A stretch of 56,799 nt of DNA from the IMG/VR virus record IMGVR_UViG_3300042691_033294, positions 1 through 56,799 of that record; one strand, given 5' to 3'. Origin of the DNA: a virus. Under the pieces are notes generated by a model. That model saw only the letters and a program-made list of their open reading frames with translations. It did no database searches and was not told the origin of the DNA. The position numbers were made by a program, and so were the translations under genes. Positions 40,166 through 47,698 of this stretch are shown here, piece after piece (position 1 is the first letter of the stretch; every line of letters starts with the position of its first letter).

Positions 40166-40341
40166 TTTTTACCTCTATATATCCAACAACCATAAACAAA
40201 GCCATCACAAAGATACCAACCTGCGGATTTGCATTCTATATTCTCAATAGCCTGCTTTTCTGTAAGATTATTATAACAAACATCCCAATGAAAGTCAAAC
40301 CAATTTTCGAAATCTTTTTCAAAGTCATAAGGATTATTCAT
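40162..40341 (-). CDS. Hypothetical aromatic-rich protein, 59 aa
   Basis: Frame starting MNNPYDFEKDFENWF, coupled at both ends by overlapping start and stop codons. Unknown function. Confidence 0.6.
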   Translation of the reverse strand: MNNPYDFEKDFENWFDFHWDVCYNNLTEKQAIENIECKSAGWYLCDGFVYGCWIYRGKK

Positions 40342-40570
40342 CTTGTTCTTTTTGCTTGTTTGGAATAATTGTCAAGTAAAGTAGACGACAAGAAGCTAAG
40401 AAGCAGACTAATACAAGAAAAATATATGTAAAAAATAATGGGATAAATATCAGTACATCAAGTCCTTTTGGGGCTTCTGAGCTAACAATAACTTTAACTT
40501 TAAGTAGATTAACACCAATAAAACTAAAAAGTAAAAACCCGCAAAAGCTAACGAATCTATCTAAAATCAA
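40334..40570 (-). CDS. Two-helix membrane protein, 78 aa
   Basis: Two hydrophobic segments and a short charged tail. Unknown function. Confidence 0.6.
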   Translation of the reverse strand: MILDRFVSFCGFLLFSFIGVNLLKVKVIVSSEAPKGLDVLIFIPLFFTYIFLVLVCFLASCRLLYLTIIPNKQKEQDE

Positions 40571-40574
40571 GATT

Positions 40575-40661
40575 TTATTCCTCGTTTAAATTAACTATCT
40601 CTAGATTCCAGGTGATGTACACACCGTACAAGTTTTCCTGGGATGGGATGATGAGTTTCAT
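40575..40661 (-). CDS. Possible 28-aa peptide
   Basis: Short frame MKLIIPSQENLYGVY... that fits between neighbours but lacks a clear ribosome-binding site. Confidence 0.25.
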   Translation of the reverse strand: MKLIIPSQENLYGVYITWNLEIVNLNEE

Positions 40662-40665
40662 GGTG

Positions 40666-40887
40666 TTAAAATATGTCTAGATCGAGGTCATCAGTGTTTG
40701 AATTCCAATCCAGCATATCTGTTAATCCAAAAGGTTCTCCTAGCATTTCTAAGTCCATTAGCGATTGATTGATTGGATCGGGTCTTGTGCGCATTTGATT
40801 CATCAGTTTTTTTCTGAAAGCGGCTGCTGAGGCAGTAATGTTTTCTTTCGGATGTTGTTTCTTGATTGGTGATGGGCCGTTGCTGCT
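40666..40887 (-). CDS. Hypothetical protein with MSSNGP start, 73 aa
   Basis: The start MSSNGPSPIKK follows an AAGGAA site; the longer frame runs into tRNA-Arg. Shares its first residues with the protein at 43751-43999. Basic start, acidic tail. Unknown function. Confidence 0.6.
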   Translation of the reverse strand, partial: SSNGPSPIKKQHPKENITASAAAFRKKLMNQMRTRPDPINQSLMDLEMLGEPFGLTDMLDWNSNTDDLDLDIF

Positions 40888-40933
40888 CATGAGGGTTTCC
40901 TTAGTAAAGGGTAAGGGGATAATGTAAACAAAA

Positions 40934-41004
40934 AGAACCAGTGTGGAGTCGAACCACAATCTGCACTTTAGAAGGGTGCTGCTCTACCATTGAGCTACTG
41001 ATCT
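40934..41004 (-). tRNA. tRNA-Arg (TCT), second copy
   Basis: D-stem GCTC/GAGC, anticodon loop CTTCTAA, T-arm TGTGG-TTCGACT-CCACA. One mismatch in the acceptor and one in the anticodon stem. Confidence 0.85.
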
Positions 41005-41010
41005 TGAAGG

Positions 41011-41688
41011 TTAGTCAATCGAGCCGTTCAATATCGCGATGGGAGCGATCTTTTGGATGTTAACAGGTTGAGCCGAATTCAAGACCGCGACGTTAAACAA
41101 GTCGATGCCTGTCGAGTCGGTAGCCGTTGCTGATTGCCCGACGTTAAGTCCGTAACCTGTCTTAGAAACAAGATCAAGAACCGAATCCTGCACCGTCCCT
41201 AATGTCGATTGGCTTGCACGAATGACCGCTTTTGTTACCGATGTCGATGTATTCACAAAGCTGCAATTTGCAATCTGAAAATCTGTTCGCTGGCAAAAAA
41301 CTAGGTTGTTTGCATGGCTAGAGAAGTTGGTGTGAGCCATTGACAGTCTCGGTCTAACAGTTGATCCAGTCGCAGGAACCATACCAAGCATACCAGGACT
41401 AGTAAGACCAGCCTGAGTCGTAATCGTAATCGGCTGAGCCGCAGTCCCGTTTAGTTGACACTCACCTCCGCACATGAGCCAATATGTCGTTGTTCTCACC
41501 TCGATGTTTACTCCAGGCTGAAAAACAATTTTTCCACCGGCGTTAACCGTCAACCGAAAATCGACGTAGTAATTACCTGCCGGAATTGTGCGAGTCTGAC
41601 CTGAGTAGACAATGCCTGTCAACCTCGTCTGAGCCTGCGATACACTCGCAAGCATTGCAACCAAAAGCAAAGCAAATAAACGAATCAT
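41011..41688 (-). CDS. Secreted beta-helix-like protein
   Basis: The start MIRLFALLLVAMLASVSQAQ is a clear Sec signal peptide cut after AQA-like residues. The 205-residue body is Ser/Thr/Gly-rich with repeating short beta runs typical of right-handed beta-helices. The gene is visibly richer in G+C than its surroundings, suggesting recent acquisition. Function unknown. Confidence 0.75.
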   Translation of the reverse strand: MIRLFALLLVAMLASVSQAQTRLTGIVYSGQTRTIPAGNYYVDFRLTVNAGGKIVFQPGVNIEVRTTTYWLMCGGECQLNGTAAQPITITTQAGLTSPGMLGMVPATGSTVRPRLSMAHTNFSSHANNLVFCQRTDFQIANCSFVNTSTSVTKAVIRASQSTLGTVQDSVLDLVSKTGYGLNVGQSATATDSTGIDLFNVAVLNSAQPVNIQKIAPIAILNGSID

Positions 41689-41704
41689 AAAAACCTCCAA
41701 TAGA

Positions 41705-41895
41705 GAAATAAAAAGTCTACCATAAAAACATAGCTATTCTTCATTGTTATTGATCGGCCCTAGATTCCAGCCGATCGGTGCGACGTATGTATTTGCACTT
41801 CTATCACGATCACTATCGTAGCCATACACACAAAGATTTCCCGAACTAGAACTAAAAATTAAAACAGAATCTTGATAATTATAAATGTTTATTAA
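41705..41895. other. Gap without confident gene
   Basis: A minus-strand frame stays open through this stretch but has no start codon or ribosome-binding site and continues into the tRNA-like gene. I see no other feature. Confidence 0.4.
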
Positions 41896-41983
41896 AAGAT
41901 CGGGCAGGATTCGCACCTGCTTTGCCGCGATTTTACGCCCTCGCTTGGATGTCCCCGTTAGGGAGGCCCAACGCCGCCGATCT
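41896..41983 (-). tRNA. tRNA-like element, isotype unclear
   Basis: Perfect acceptor AGATCGG/CCGATCT and T-stem GCAGG/CCTGC. T-loop TGCGAAT is unusual. A variable-arm-like hairpin GCGA/TCGC exists, but no standard D arm. Anticodon may lie in the CCCTAACGGG hairpin. Possibly a degenerate class II tRNA. Confidence 0.5.
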
Positions 41984-41990
41984 AAAGCTA

Positions 41991-42092
41991 CGACAAAGGT
42001 GGGATTTGAACCCACAAGACTCAGTGGGGCTTATGAAGCCCGTAAGTAAGGAATTTTTAGTTCCCGCGCTACCAATTACGTCCTACTTTATC
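41991..42092 (-). tRNA. tRNA-Met-like (CAT) with extra segment
   Basis: Acceptor GATAAAG/CTTTGTC and T-arm GTGGG-TTCAAAT-CCCAC are good. Removing about 23 nt (ending just before GGCTTCATAAGCC) gives a GGGGC/GCCCC anticodon stem with loop TTCATAA. Alternatively GGGAA-CTAAAAA-TTCCT is the anticodon arm with a very long variable arm. Confidence 0.5.
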
Positions 42093-42116
42093 GTAGAGTT
42101 ATTATTATCTAGAGCT

Positions 42117-42144
42117 ATTATAGCTTTTTCGTCTTGAATGTCAA
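42117..42144 (-). promoter_or_regulatory. Sigma70 consensus promoter for tRNA pair
   Basis: TTGACA-16 bp-TATAAT ending 25 bp before the RNA starting at 42092. Confidence 0.85.
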
Positions 42145-42150
42145 GGACTC

Positions 42151-42276
42151 TTAAAAGAAAAATCCACCGATTGAAATAATAGCAGCAAATAAGACTATAA
42201 ACCAAAATTCGGATTTAATTTCAGAATAAAATTCGTCGTAATTATCAAATTCATCTGCGTCAAATTCATTGTGCAT
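42151..42276 (-). CDS. Small membrane protein, 41 aa
   Basis: Starts MHNEFDADEFDNYDEF (acidic), then one transmembrane helix at the C-terminus. Its start overlaps the upstream gene. Confidence 0.55.
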   Translation of the reverse strand: MHNEFDADEFDNYDEFYSEIKSEFWFIVLFAAIISIGGFFF

Positions 42277-42448
42277 CGTTTCTAATCCTTGGCCCAATAA
42301 TTAAACAAAAAATAACAGTTATAGCCATGCTAAATAAAAATGCATCTAAAGACATTAAATCACGCTTTATTAGGTGTGAATAAATAAAAGACCCAATCAT
42401 ACTAGCACAAAGGCCAGCGTAAATATCTAGAAAAGTATATCGGTTCAT
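42266..42448 (-). CDS. Two-helix membrane protein, 60 aa
   Basis: Two hydrophobic segments around SHLIKRDLMS. Unknown function. Confidence 0.6.
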   Translation of the reverse strand: MNRYTFLDIYAGLCASMIGSFIYSHLIKRDLMSLDAFLFSMAITVIFCLIIGPRIRNDAQ

Positions 42449-43242
42449 TTAATTGGCCTATAAAAAGTTAAAGTGCTACCAAAATCATCTCTTGCGAAAA
42501 TAAAGAGATCTTCTACCTTCATTCCAATTGTCACGCCTGGTTCGTGAAAATCAAGTGTTCCCGAACTAAAAATTATATCTCTTTTTTGCAGTGTATCATT
42601 CCATTTCAATCTACGGTAATAACTTAGATCAGGCTTGATCTTTTTAATTGGTGACGAATTTACGTTTAGTGCGATTTGTTTGTCTGACTCTACCTCGACT
42701 TTTACGAGTCTACAAGCTCCGTATTCCTCGCTGCTATTCCATTCTTCTTTCATCCAACCGCTTATACAATTGCGAGCAGGATTTATAGCCTCAATCCAAA
42801 ATGCTTGCCTTTTAGGACACCATTGAGTCACTAAACCTTTCGTACCATTCCAAACACTATTGCATTTGATCTCGACCGTATCTCCCACGCAAATTCTCTC
42901 AGGCCCAACCGTTTCTGTCTGCTCGACTGGTTCATGCATTGGTGGATCAAGCCACTCGAAATCGCTTCTGTCACACCATCTCATAAACTTTCCGTCTAGA
43001 GACTCAAAGTAAAATATATCGCCGTGGGGCTTAACCGTACCAAGAGAGCCTATTCTATTGTGATCATGAGATATAAAAACAGCATTGGCTTCTGTTTGGA
43101 CTTGCTCGACAGGTTTGCAGTCTCGCGATACAACCCAAAACGCACCGTTGGTTAGCTCGCTTGTTACTCGTACCGAGTTTCCTTCGATATCAATGATTTT
43201 TGATCGTACCCAAACCCTATCGCCAATTTTAAATTCTTTCAT
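42445..43242 (-). CDS. SH3/KOW-like repeat protein, 265 aa
   Basis: Repeated short beta modules beginning with IGDRVWVRS and VGDTVEIKC, like KOW/SH3-type folds. Possibly nucleic-acid or peptidoglycan binding; unknown. Confidence 0.6.
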   Translation of the reverse strand: MKEFKIGDRVWVRSKIIDIEGNSVRVTSELTNGAFWVVSRDCKPVEQVQTEANAVFISHDHNRIGSLGTVKPHGDIFYFESLDGKFMRWCDRSDFEWLDPPMHEPVEQTETVGPERICVGDTVEIKCNSVWNGTKGLVTQWCPKRQAFWIEAINPARNCISGWMKEEWNSSEEYGACRLVKVEVESDKQIALNVNSSPIKKIKPDLSYYRRLKWNDTLQKRDIIFSSGTLDFHEPGVTIGMKVEDLFIFARDDFGSTLTFYRPIK

Positions 43243-43339
43243 TTTTTCCTCTTAAAAAATCTTTAACGCCAGTAATTTCTACTCCAATTATACTATCGTC
43301 TTCCACAGAAAGCAATTCTAAAATAGATCTTTTTACAGA

Positions 43340-43576
43340 TTAAGGTCTAATTTTCAATCCCCTATGATATCTCATACCATAAGCTGTTTCTGGGGTAACT
43401 TCTCTGCCGTTACGAACAAATACTACGTCTAAATTTCCTTCGTGGGCCATGAGAATAGCAGTGTCTAAAACTTCATCGTCGCCATTGTCCTGGATTTCAC
43501 CATCTAATAAAAGCCTTGCTTGTTCTTCGACTTCGCTCCAATGTTTTGATGATTTTATGTAGATTCTTTTAGTCAT
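43340..43576 (-). CDS. Hypothetical protein, 78 aa
   Basis: Soluble alpha/beta protein. In the same frame, about 36 protein-like codons follow the stop, so a nonsense change or stop readthrough is possible. Unknown function. Confidence 0.6.
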   Translation of the reverse strand: MTKRIYIKSSKHWSEVEEQARLLLDGEIQDNGDDEVLDTAILMAHEGNLDVVFVRNGREVTPETAYGMRYHRGLKIRP

Positions 43577-43749
43577 TTTTTACCTTTTGCGTAATTAAAC
43601 CCAGCTTGAAACGCTTGCCATAAAAACTCAATATCGCTATCGAAATACCTAAATTCATTGCGAGCAAGATTGGTTTGCGCGAACAGCCACTTTTTCGTCA
43701 TGTATCGCTCAAACTCGATGCGGATCTCGTCAATCTTTTGTTCAGTCAT
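43573..43749 (-). CDS. Hypothetical protein, 58 aa
   Basis: The start MTEQKID follows an AAGGAG site. Contains FERYMTKKWL and EFLWQAFQAGF, a pattern of small phage proteins of unknown function. Own promoter at 43896. Confidence 0.65.
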   Translation of the reverse strand: MTEQKIDEIRIEFERYMTKKWLFAQTNLARNEFRYFDSDIEFLWQAFQAGFNYAKGKK

Positions 43750-43750
43750 T

Positions 43751-43999
43751 TTAATCTCCTTGCTGTTCGTTACTATTTTCATCAGGCGATCTAAAGAATC
43801 GACGATAGCTTCTTCTTGAAGCAACGCGGTGTGCGTAACCAATAATCTCCGAATCTGCAAGAAAATTAATCAACGCCTCTTGCTTGACAGTTTTTATTCT
43901 ACTATCCTTCGGGCCGTTTGTCAATGGGGCCGGTGAAGAAATTGGAAGATCGTTTTCGTTTGACGATTTACGTTTTGGTGGCGGCCCGTTTGATCCCAT
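43751..43999 (-). CDS. Hypothetical protein with MGSNGP start, 82 aa
   Basis: Start MGSNGPPPKRK behind an AAGGA site and a promoter. Shares its N-terminus with the protein at 40666. Basic. Another promoter lies inside it. Unknown function. Confidence 0.55.
   Translation of the reverse strand: MGSNGPPPKRKSSNENDLPISSPAPLTNGPKDSRIKTVKQEALINFLADSEIIGYAHRVASRRSYRRFFRSPDENSNEQQGD
43896..43924 (-). promoter_or_regulatory. Sigma70-type promoter
   Basis: TTGACA-17 bp-TAGAAT inside the gene 43751-43999, likely for MTEQKID at 43749. Confidence 0.65.
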
Positions 44000-44016
44000 G
44001 GCTTTTCCTTGATCTA

Positions 44017-44044
44017 ATTATAAACAAGTAAAAAGGATTGTCAA
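44017..44044 (-). promoter_or_regulatory. Sigma70 consensus promoter
   Basis: TTGACA-16 bp-TATAAT, 17 bp upstream of the gene at 43999. Confidence 0.8.
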
Positions 44045-44334
44045 ACCCTTTTTGCTATTGCGGTAAAATTTTCAAGCCATTCTTCAAGAGTATATACGGT
44101 TGGAGGATGGTAATGAACATCATCTTTTTTTGAGTAAAAATCACGTATCATAAAATCAGATAAGTGAAGAGGATCTTTTTCAAAAAAATCTAAATCTTTA
44201 GAATTTCGGTAGGCTTCAATGCAGGCAATTTCAAAATCTAAAAGCAGATCATCTTTAGACGAGTATTCGACTGGGAATAAACATGGTTCGCTACCCCAGT
44301 AGTTCCATAGGTGGTATTGAAATATTAATTTCAT
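44041..44334 (-). CDS. Hypothetical protein, 97 aa
   Basis: Acidic, aromatic-rich soluble protein. Overlaps the next gene upstream by 4 bp. Unknown function. Confidence 0.6.
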   Translation of the reverse strand: MKLIFQYHLWNYWGSEPCLFPVEYSSKDDLLLDFEIACIEAYRNSKDLDFFEKDPLHLSDFMIRDFYSKKDDVHYHPPTVYTLEEWLENFTAIAKRV

Positions 44335-44657
44335 ATAATTATCTCTTGCAAAAGCCCATTGTCGGTTAAAAAATCAGTAAAATATACGAACGTAGTTGCC
44401 CGTCTAATGTTTGTGTTTGAATCGCCGCCCAATAGCCTAAGCCGGTGTGGTTCGTATAGAAATGTGGTATCAGAATCAGAAAATTTAACTTCATACAAAA
44501 CAGAATCGCCGTTTGGCACGACCTGAGATACGGTTCCACGATTAGCGATTCGCGCTTTTGCGCACTTTATGCATCTTCTATCACTACACTGCCCACGAAT
44601 TAATTCTACAGTATCACCCACGAAAAATATATTGTTTAATTTACTCACTTTAATCAC
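44331..44657 (-). CDS. SH3-like protein with Cys cluster, 108 aa
   Basis: VGDTVELIRGQCSDRRCIKC combines a KOW-like strand with three Cys, then GTVSQV and beta runs. Possibly zinc-binding. Unknown function. Confidence 0.6.
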   Translation of the reverse strand: MIKVSKLNNIFFVGDTVELIRGQCSDRRCIKCAKARIANRGTVSQVVPNGDSVLYEVKFSDSDTTFLYEPHRLRLLGGDSNTNIRRATTFVYFTDFLTDNGLLQEIII

Positions 44658-44694
44658 TTTCTACATTTAGTGAACTACTTAAAAAATCCACCAC

Positions 44695-44979
44695 TTAAAT
44701 TAATTTTTCACTACTAAAATAGCCTGACATAAAATAATCTATTTTATCTAGAGTCGAACGCAGCGTATCTTCTGAAACACCGTTCTCATCTTCTATTTGT
44801 ACCGAGAGATACTGCATACTCAGTAGCCCTGGCTCACTTTTGCTTTCGATGTGATATATAGACAGGCTCACTGGATTGTTAGCCCATTGTATTTTTTGAT
44901 TTACTAAATAAATGGCTCGCAGTACCGATTCGGCGGTTGGATTGCCCCGCAGCATTACCATTCCGGTTAATATTTGCAT
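44695..44979 (-). CDS. Hypothetical protein, 94 aa
   Basis: Soluble alpha/beta protein with an internal helix AESVLRAIYLVNQKIQW. It is transcribed from a promoter about 130 bp upstream with a long leader. Unknown function. Confidence 0.6.
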   Translation of the reverse strand: MQILTGMVMLRGNPTAESVLRAIYLVNQKIQWANNPVSLSIYHIESKSEPGLLSMQYLSVQIEDENGVSEDTLRSTLDKIDYFMSGYFSSEKLI

Positions 44980-45381
44980 TGTTTTTTTCTCCTGTTTTCT
45001 AGATTTTTTTTCTAGTGTTTTCTCTTTTTTTACTAGAATCGCCCGTATTCTTTTGTCTATTCGACCTTTTTCTAGCCAAAAAACAGCCCGAATTGCTATA
45101 GTTTTAGTATACCAAAATAGGGGGTAAAGTCAAGCTAAAAATGCCTGAAATAGTATCGTTTTTTAGGTGAGTTTTCTTGAGTCTAAAATCTAAAAAAACA
45201 TCAAAATCCCCAGGGAATATATACATATAAACAAAAACACTATACATAAAATAAAACATATACTATAAACACATATAACATATATACAAAAGACAATAGA
45301 GAAGAAGAGATGTATATTGTATAATAAATATTAATGCGTTTTTGTGCCAACCAGCGCCCCTCGCGACGAGTTGCCTAATTT
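44980..45381. other. Leader and AT-rich intergenic region
   Basis: From 44980 to about 45105 is the leader of the gene at 44979. From 45130 to 45340 the sequence is extremely AT-rich with TATA-type repeats and no credible gene. Confidence 0.5.
45106..45133 (-). promoter_or_regulatory. Sigma70-type promoter
   Basis: TTGACT-16 bp-TATACT upstream of the gene at 44979. Confidence 0.65.
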
Positions 45382-45579
45382 TTAAGCATCTGTGTCAATT
45401 TCTATATGTTTTACCTCAAAAAGCCTGATATTTTTAGCTTGTTTGGATTGTTTTACTTGTTTTGCTTTCTTTATAGCGTCTTCTTTGTTGGTATATGTGT
45501 GTGAATGATTTGTAGGATGATCTGGATGGAATACATATGTATATGTTAATAAGTATGATTTATCGGATGGTAATTTCAT
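45382..45579 (-). CDS. Hypothetical basic protein, 65 aa
   Basis: His/Thr-rich N-terminus and a lysine-rich middle (KKAKQVKQSKQAKN). Preceded by an ATATAGGGGAATACAA leader shared with 46200. Unknown function. Confidence 0.55.
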   Translation of the reverse strand: MKLPSDKSYLLTYTYVFHPDHPTNHSHTYTNKEDAIKKAKQVKQSKQAKNIRLFEVKHIEIDTDA

Positions 45580-45656
45580 TTTTGTATTCCCCTATATGTC
45601 TTTTTTTATATGTTTGTATATATCTCTATATATATGTATATATACAATAGTATATG

Positions 45657-45947
45657 TTAATCGTCTATGTATGATTTAATCATTGCTTTTGCCATTGCAT
45701 CTATATAGTGGCAAACGCCCTCGTATGATTGACTATCTTGAACAATCTTGCCTGAATCGCCGCCCCTATAGTCAATAATCACATAACTACGGGGATTATT
45801 CTTGGGCTCTGCATAAAAAACGCGCACTCTATCGCCCAGTTTGATGGCGGCATACTTGGATAGCCCCACTTCCATCCAAAATGATGTGCCTTTTTTGTTA
45901 ATAAAATCGGGCACGCCCTTTTCATCTGTGAATACGTTGAATGGCAT
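45657..45947 (-). CDS. Hypothetical protein, 96 aa
   Basis: Soluble protein with LGDRVRVFYAEPKNNPRSY and YRGGDSG segments. Unknown function. Confidence 0.6.
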   Translation of the reverse strand: MPFNVFTDEKGVPDFINKKGTSFWMEVGLSKYAAIKLGDRVRVFYAEPKNNPRSYVIIDYRGGDSGKIVQDSQSYEGVCHYIDAMAKAMIKSYIDD

Positions 45948-45981
45948 AGTGTTATTCCTATATATGTATATATGTATATAC

Positions 45982-46200
45982 TTATAGATCTACCTTTTGT
46001 GATTGTATATAGTATAGTTCAAAGTTCTTGCAGGACTTATCATTCTTTTTTTTATTATAAAATTCTCTAGCCAGTGATTCGCTAGTGAAAGCCTTGTATT
46101 GGTTCTCTTTTTCTATACCTGGAGCAAACGAATCAGTATACCAAAAATTTATCCATGATAGAATATAGTATGGCTTGTCGTTATCAAAATCTAAAATCAT
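45982..46200 (-). CDS. Hypothetical protein, 72 aa
   Basis: Aromatic-rich soluble protein starting MILDFDNDKPYY. First gene behind the promoter at 46246. Unknown function. Confidence 0.6.
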   Translation of the reverse strand: MILDFDNDKPYYILSWINFWYTDSFAPGIEKENQYKAFTSESLAREFYNKKKNDKSCKNFELYYIQSQKVDL

Positions 46201-46245
46201 TGTATTCCCCTATATAGAAAAATATATAAATCACACATTCTTTGT

Positions 46246-46273
46246 ATTCTACTATACTAAAACAGTATGTCAA
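46246..46273 (-). promoter_or_regulatory. Sigma70-type promoter
   Basis: TTGACA-16 bp-TAGAAT, 46 bp upstream of the gene at 46200. Confidence 0.75.
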
Positions 46274-46495
46274 GTGCTACCTTTGTAAATGTTGTGTAAA
46301 CGCTGTGTAAAAGTTTGGTAAAATGGTCAAAATAGGTCAACTTTTCTGTGCGAAAAACGCCATTTTTGTACATCATAAACATACAACGTAAGTTTATAAG
46401 ACTTGTTGATTTTATTCTTGTACACTCACCTCTTATCAGTGGAACAGTTAAATGAACGTATTTTCTAGTCTAGTTTTAGTAAGGAAAGAAATATA

Positions 46496-46549
46496 TGTGT
46501 GAGTTGATTAGTTTGCTTAGTTATTTGACTAATTCTACTTTATTTTAGT
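46496..46549 (+). CDS. Possible 17-aa plus-strand peptide
   Basis: ATGTGTGAGTTG follows an AAGGAAAG site and runs for 17 codons. It is the only plus-strand candidate with a ribosome-binding site, upstream of a plus-strand terminator. Speculative. Confidence 0.25.
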
Positions 46550-46680
46550 GTTTCTTCTACTTGAATACCCACTGATTAGTAGGTTTATTGGTAAAATACG
46601 GTCTAAAGTACGTTGTATATTTATTCTAAGTGGGCCAAATACAGACTTTTTTAGCTAAAATAAATAAAAAATATAAAATA

Positions 46681-46707
46681 TAGGGCCAAAACGGCCCTTT
46701 TTTTGTC
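46681..46707 (+). terminator. Rho-independent terminator on plus strand
   Basis: AGGGCC-AAAAC-GGCCCT followed by TTTTTT on the plus strand; on the minus strand the trailing run is weaker. Confidence 0.65.
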
Positions 46708-46825
46708 TAAAAATGGTCGAATCTCACCAAACCTTCTAAAATGCCCCAAAACGCACCGAACGGGTTGGATGACATATGTATCAAAGTTTTTTAAAACGTG
46801 CGTCTAATGCGATCCTAGAAGCTCG

Positions 46826-46857
46826 CTGACTGCTTCCGATGGGTCCAATCAGAATAG
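46826..46857. repeat. CTGACT...AATCAGAATA repeat, copy 1
   Basis: CTGACTGCTTCCGATGGG then AATCAGAATAG. Divergent copy of a five-member family. Confidence 0.6.
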
Positions 46858-46878
46858 TTTGGGTTGTACAAAAGTGGG

Positions 46879-46926
46879 CTGACTACTCTCGCTTGGCTCA
46901 ATCAGAATACTTTGCCTTAGACAAAC
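46879..46926. repeat. CTGACT...AATCAGAATA repeat, copy 2
   Basis: CTGACTACTCTCGCTTGG, AATCAGAATAC, then CTTAGACAAAC. Closely matches copies 4 and 5. Confidence 0.7.
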
Positions 46927-46970
46927 CATACCTTTTCTTCTCTTACTATATAGAAAATTGGCTGACTGTT

Positions 46971-47032
46971 CATACAGAAATGAACTGACTGTTTGCCATT
47001 ATTGCAATCAGAAGACATTAGCTTAGACAAAC
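46971..47032. repeat. CTGACT...AATCAG repeat, copy 3 (compound)
   Basis: Two CTGACTGTT starts followed by one AATCAGAAGAC and TTAGCTTAGACAAAC end. Confidence 0.6.
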
Positions 47033-47034
47033 TG

Positions 47035-47069
47035 GTAGAAAAAAAGGGAAGCCTTACGAGTAGCTCCCT
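47035..47069 (-). terminator. Rho-independent terminator of the tRNA array
   Basis: Minus-strand GGGAGC/GCTTCCC hairpin followed by a run of T residues, about 70 nt after the last tRNA. Confidence 0.8.
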
Positions 47070-47137
47070 GCCCCTTGAACTGAACCCTAGAGATCAAGCC
47101 TCTAAAGTGGGGTATTGCCGGTCGTCACCGACTATAG

Positions 47138-47224
47138 CGGAATGTAGTGGATTTGAACCACTATGACTTTTACATCGCACTGTTTAGCAAACAGGCCCGA
47201 CCAATCCGTATTCGGCTACATTCC
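47138..47224 (-). tRNA. tRNA-Ser (GCT)
   Basis: Acceptor GGAATGT/ACATTCC, loop TTGCTAA, long class II variable arm as usual for Ser. Confidence 0.93.
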
Positions 47225-47231
47225 AATCAAG

Positions 47232-47316
47232 CGGAAGGTGGGGGATTCGAACCCTATCCAACCCCTTTCAGGGCCACTGTTTTCAAGACAGCTTCTTCAC
47301 CGTTCAGATACCTTCC
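47232..47316 (-). tRNA. tRNA-Ser (TGA)
   Basis: Acceptor GGAAGGT/ACCTTCC, loop CTTGAAA, variable arm GGCCCTGAAAGGGGTT. T-stem has only three good pairs. Confidence 0.88.
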
Positions 47317-47320
47317 ATTA

Positions 47321-47389
47321 GGTGGTAGACGGGAATTGAACCCGCCATCGCTTGAGTCACAGTCAAGCATCGCACCTTGCGACTACCAC
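47321..47389 (-). tRNA. tRNA-His (GTG)
   Basis: Acceptor GTGGTAG/CTACCAC, loop CTGTGAC, and a very short D loop (AAGGT) closed by TCGC/GCGA. Confidence 0.9.
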
Positions 47390-47391
47390 AG

Positions 47392-47459
47392 TGGACCGAC
47401 TGGGAATCGAACCCAGCTATCTTGATTGCAAGTCAAGAACCTAACCCATTAGCCAGCCC
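47392..47459 (-). tRNA. tRNA-Ala (TGC)
   Basis: Anticodon arm CTTGA-CTTGCAA-TCAAG. Acceptor GGGCTGG/TCGGTCC includes the G3-U70 alanine identity pair. D loop is only TGGG. Confidence 0.92.
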
Positions 47460-47464
47460 ATAAG

Positions 47465-47536
47465 TAGGAGTAGATGGAATTGAACCAACTTCACAGGTAT
47501 ATAAGACCTGGGCCTTAACCAGTAGACGATACTCCC
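47465..47536 (-). tRNA. tRNA-Ile (TAT)
   Basis: Anticodon arm CAGGT-CTTATAT-ACCTG, acceptor GGGAGTA/TACTCCT. Reads AUA. Confidence 0.9.
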
Positions 47537-47542
47537 ATATCA

Positions 47543-47612
47543 ACACGATTTCGGGAATCGAACCCGCATCAACTGTTTTGCAGACAGCCTGGGAACCATT
47601 CCCCTAATCGTG
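47543..47612 (-). tRNA. tRNA-Cys (GCA)
   Basis: Acceptor CACGATT/AATCGTG, loop CTGCAAA, short D loop ATGGT in GGGA/TCCC. Confidence 0.9.
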
Positions 47613-47617
47613 ATCAG

Positions 47618-47691
47618 TGGTGCGAGAGGGATTCGAACCCACACTGTCTAGTTCCTAAGACTAGCGACTCCTGCCGTTGGTCTACCGCACC
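47618..47691 (-). tRNA. tRNA-Leu (TAG), short variable arm
   Basis: Anticodon arm CTAGT-CTTAGGA-ACTAG, acceptor GGTGCGG/TCGCACC. The variable region is only ACAGT, unlike the long arm of normal bacterial tRNA-Leu. Confidence 0.88.
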
Positions 47692-47698
47692 ATTCAAG

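Larger units (their letters stand above)
46207..47034. other. 830-bp non-coding region
   Basis: Largest gap in the window. It holds the minus promoter at 46246, direct TGTGTAAA repeats near 46288-46310, a possible plus-strand peptide, a plus-oriented terminator at 46681, and three copies of a CTGACT repeat. It may be a regulatory region or replication origin; no direct proof. Confidence 0.5.

Noticed and set aside
41734-42015. Minus-strand 93-codon frame
   Set aside because: Its first half overlaps two tRNA-like genes and it has no ribosome-binding site.
47147-47425. Plus-strand frame across tRNA genes
   Set aside because: Lies entirely over tRNA-Ser and neighbouring tRNA genes; a shadow of RNA genes.
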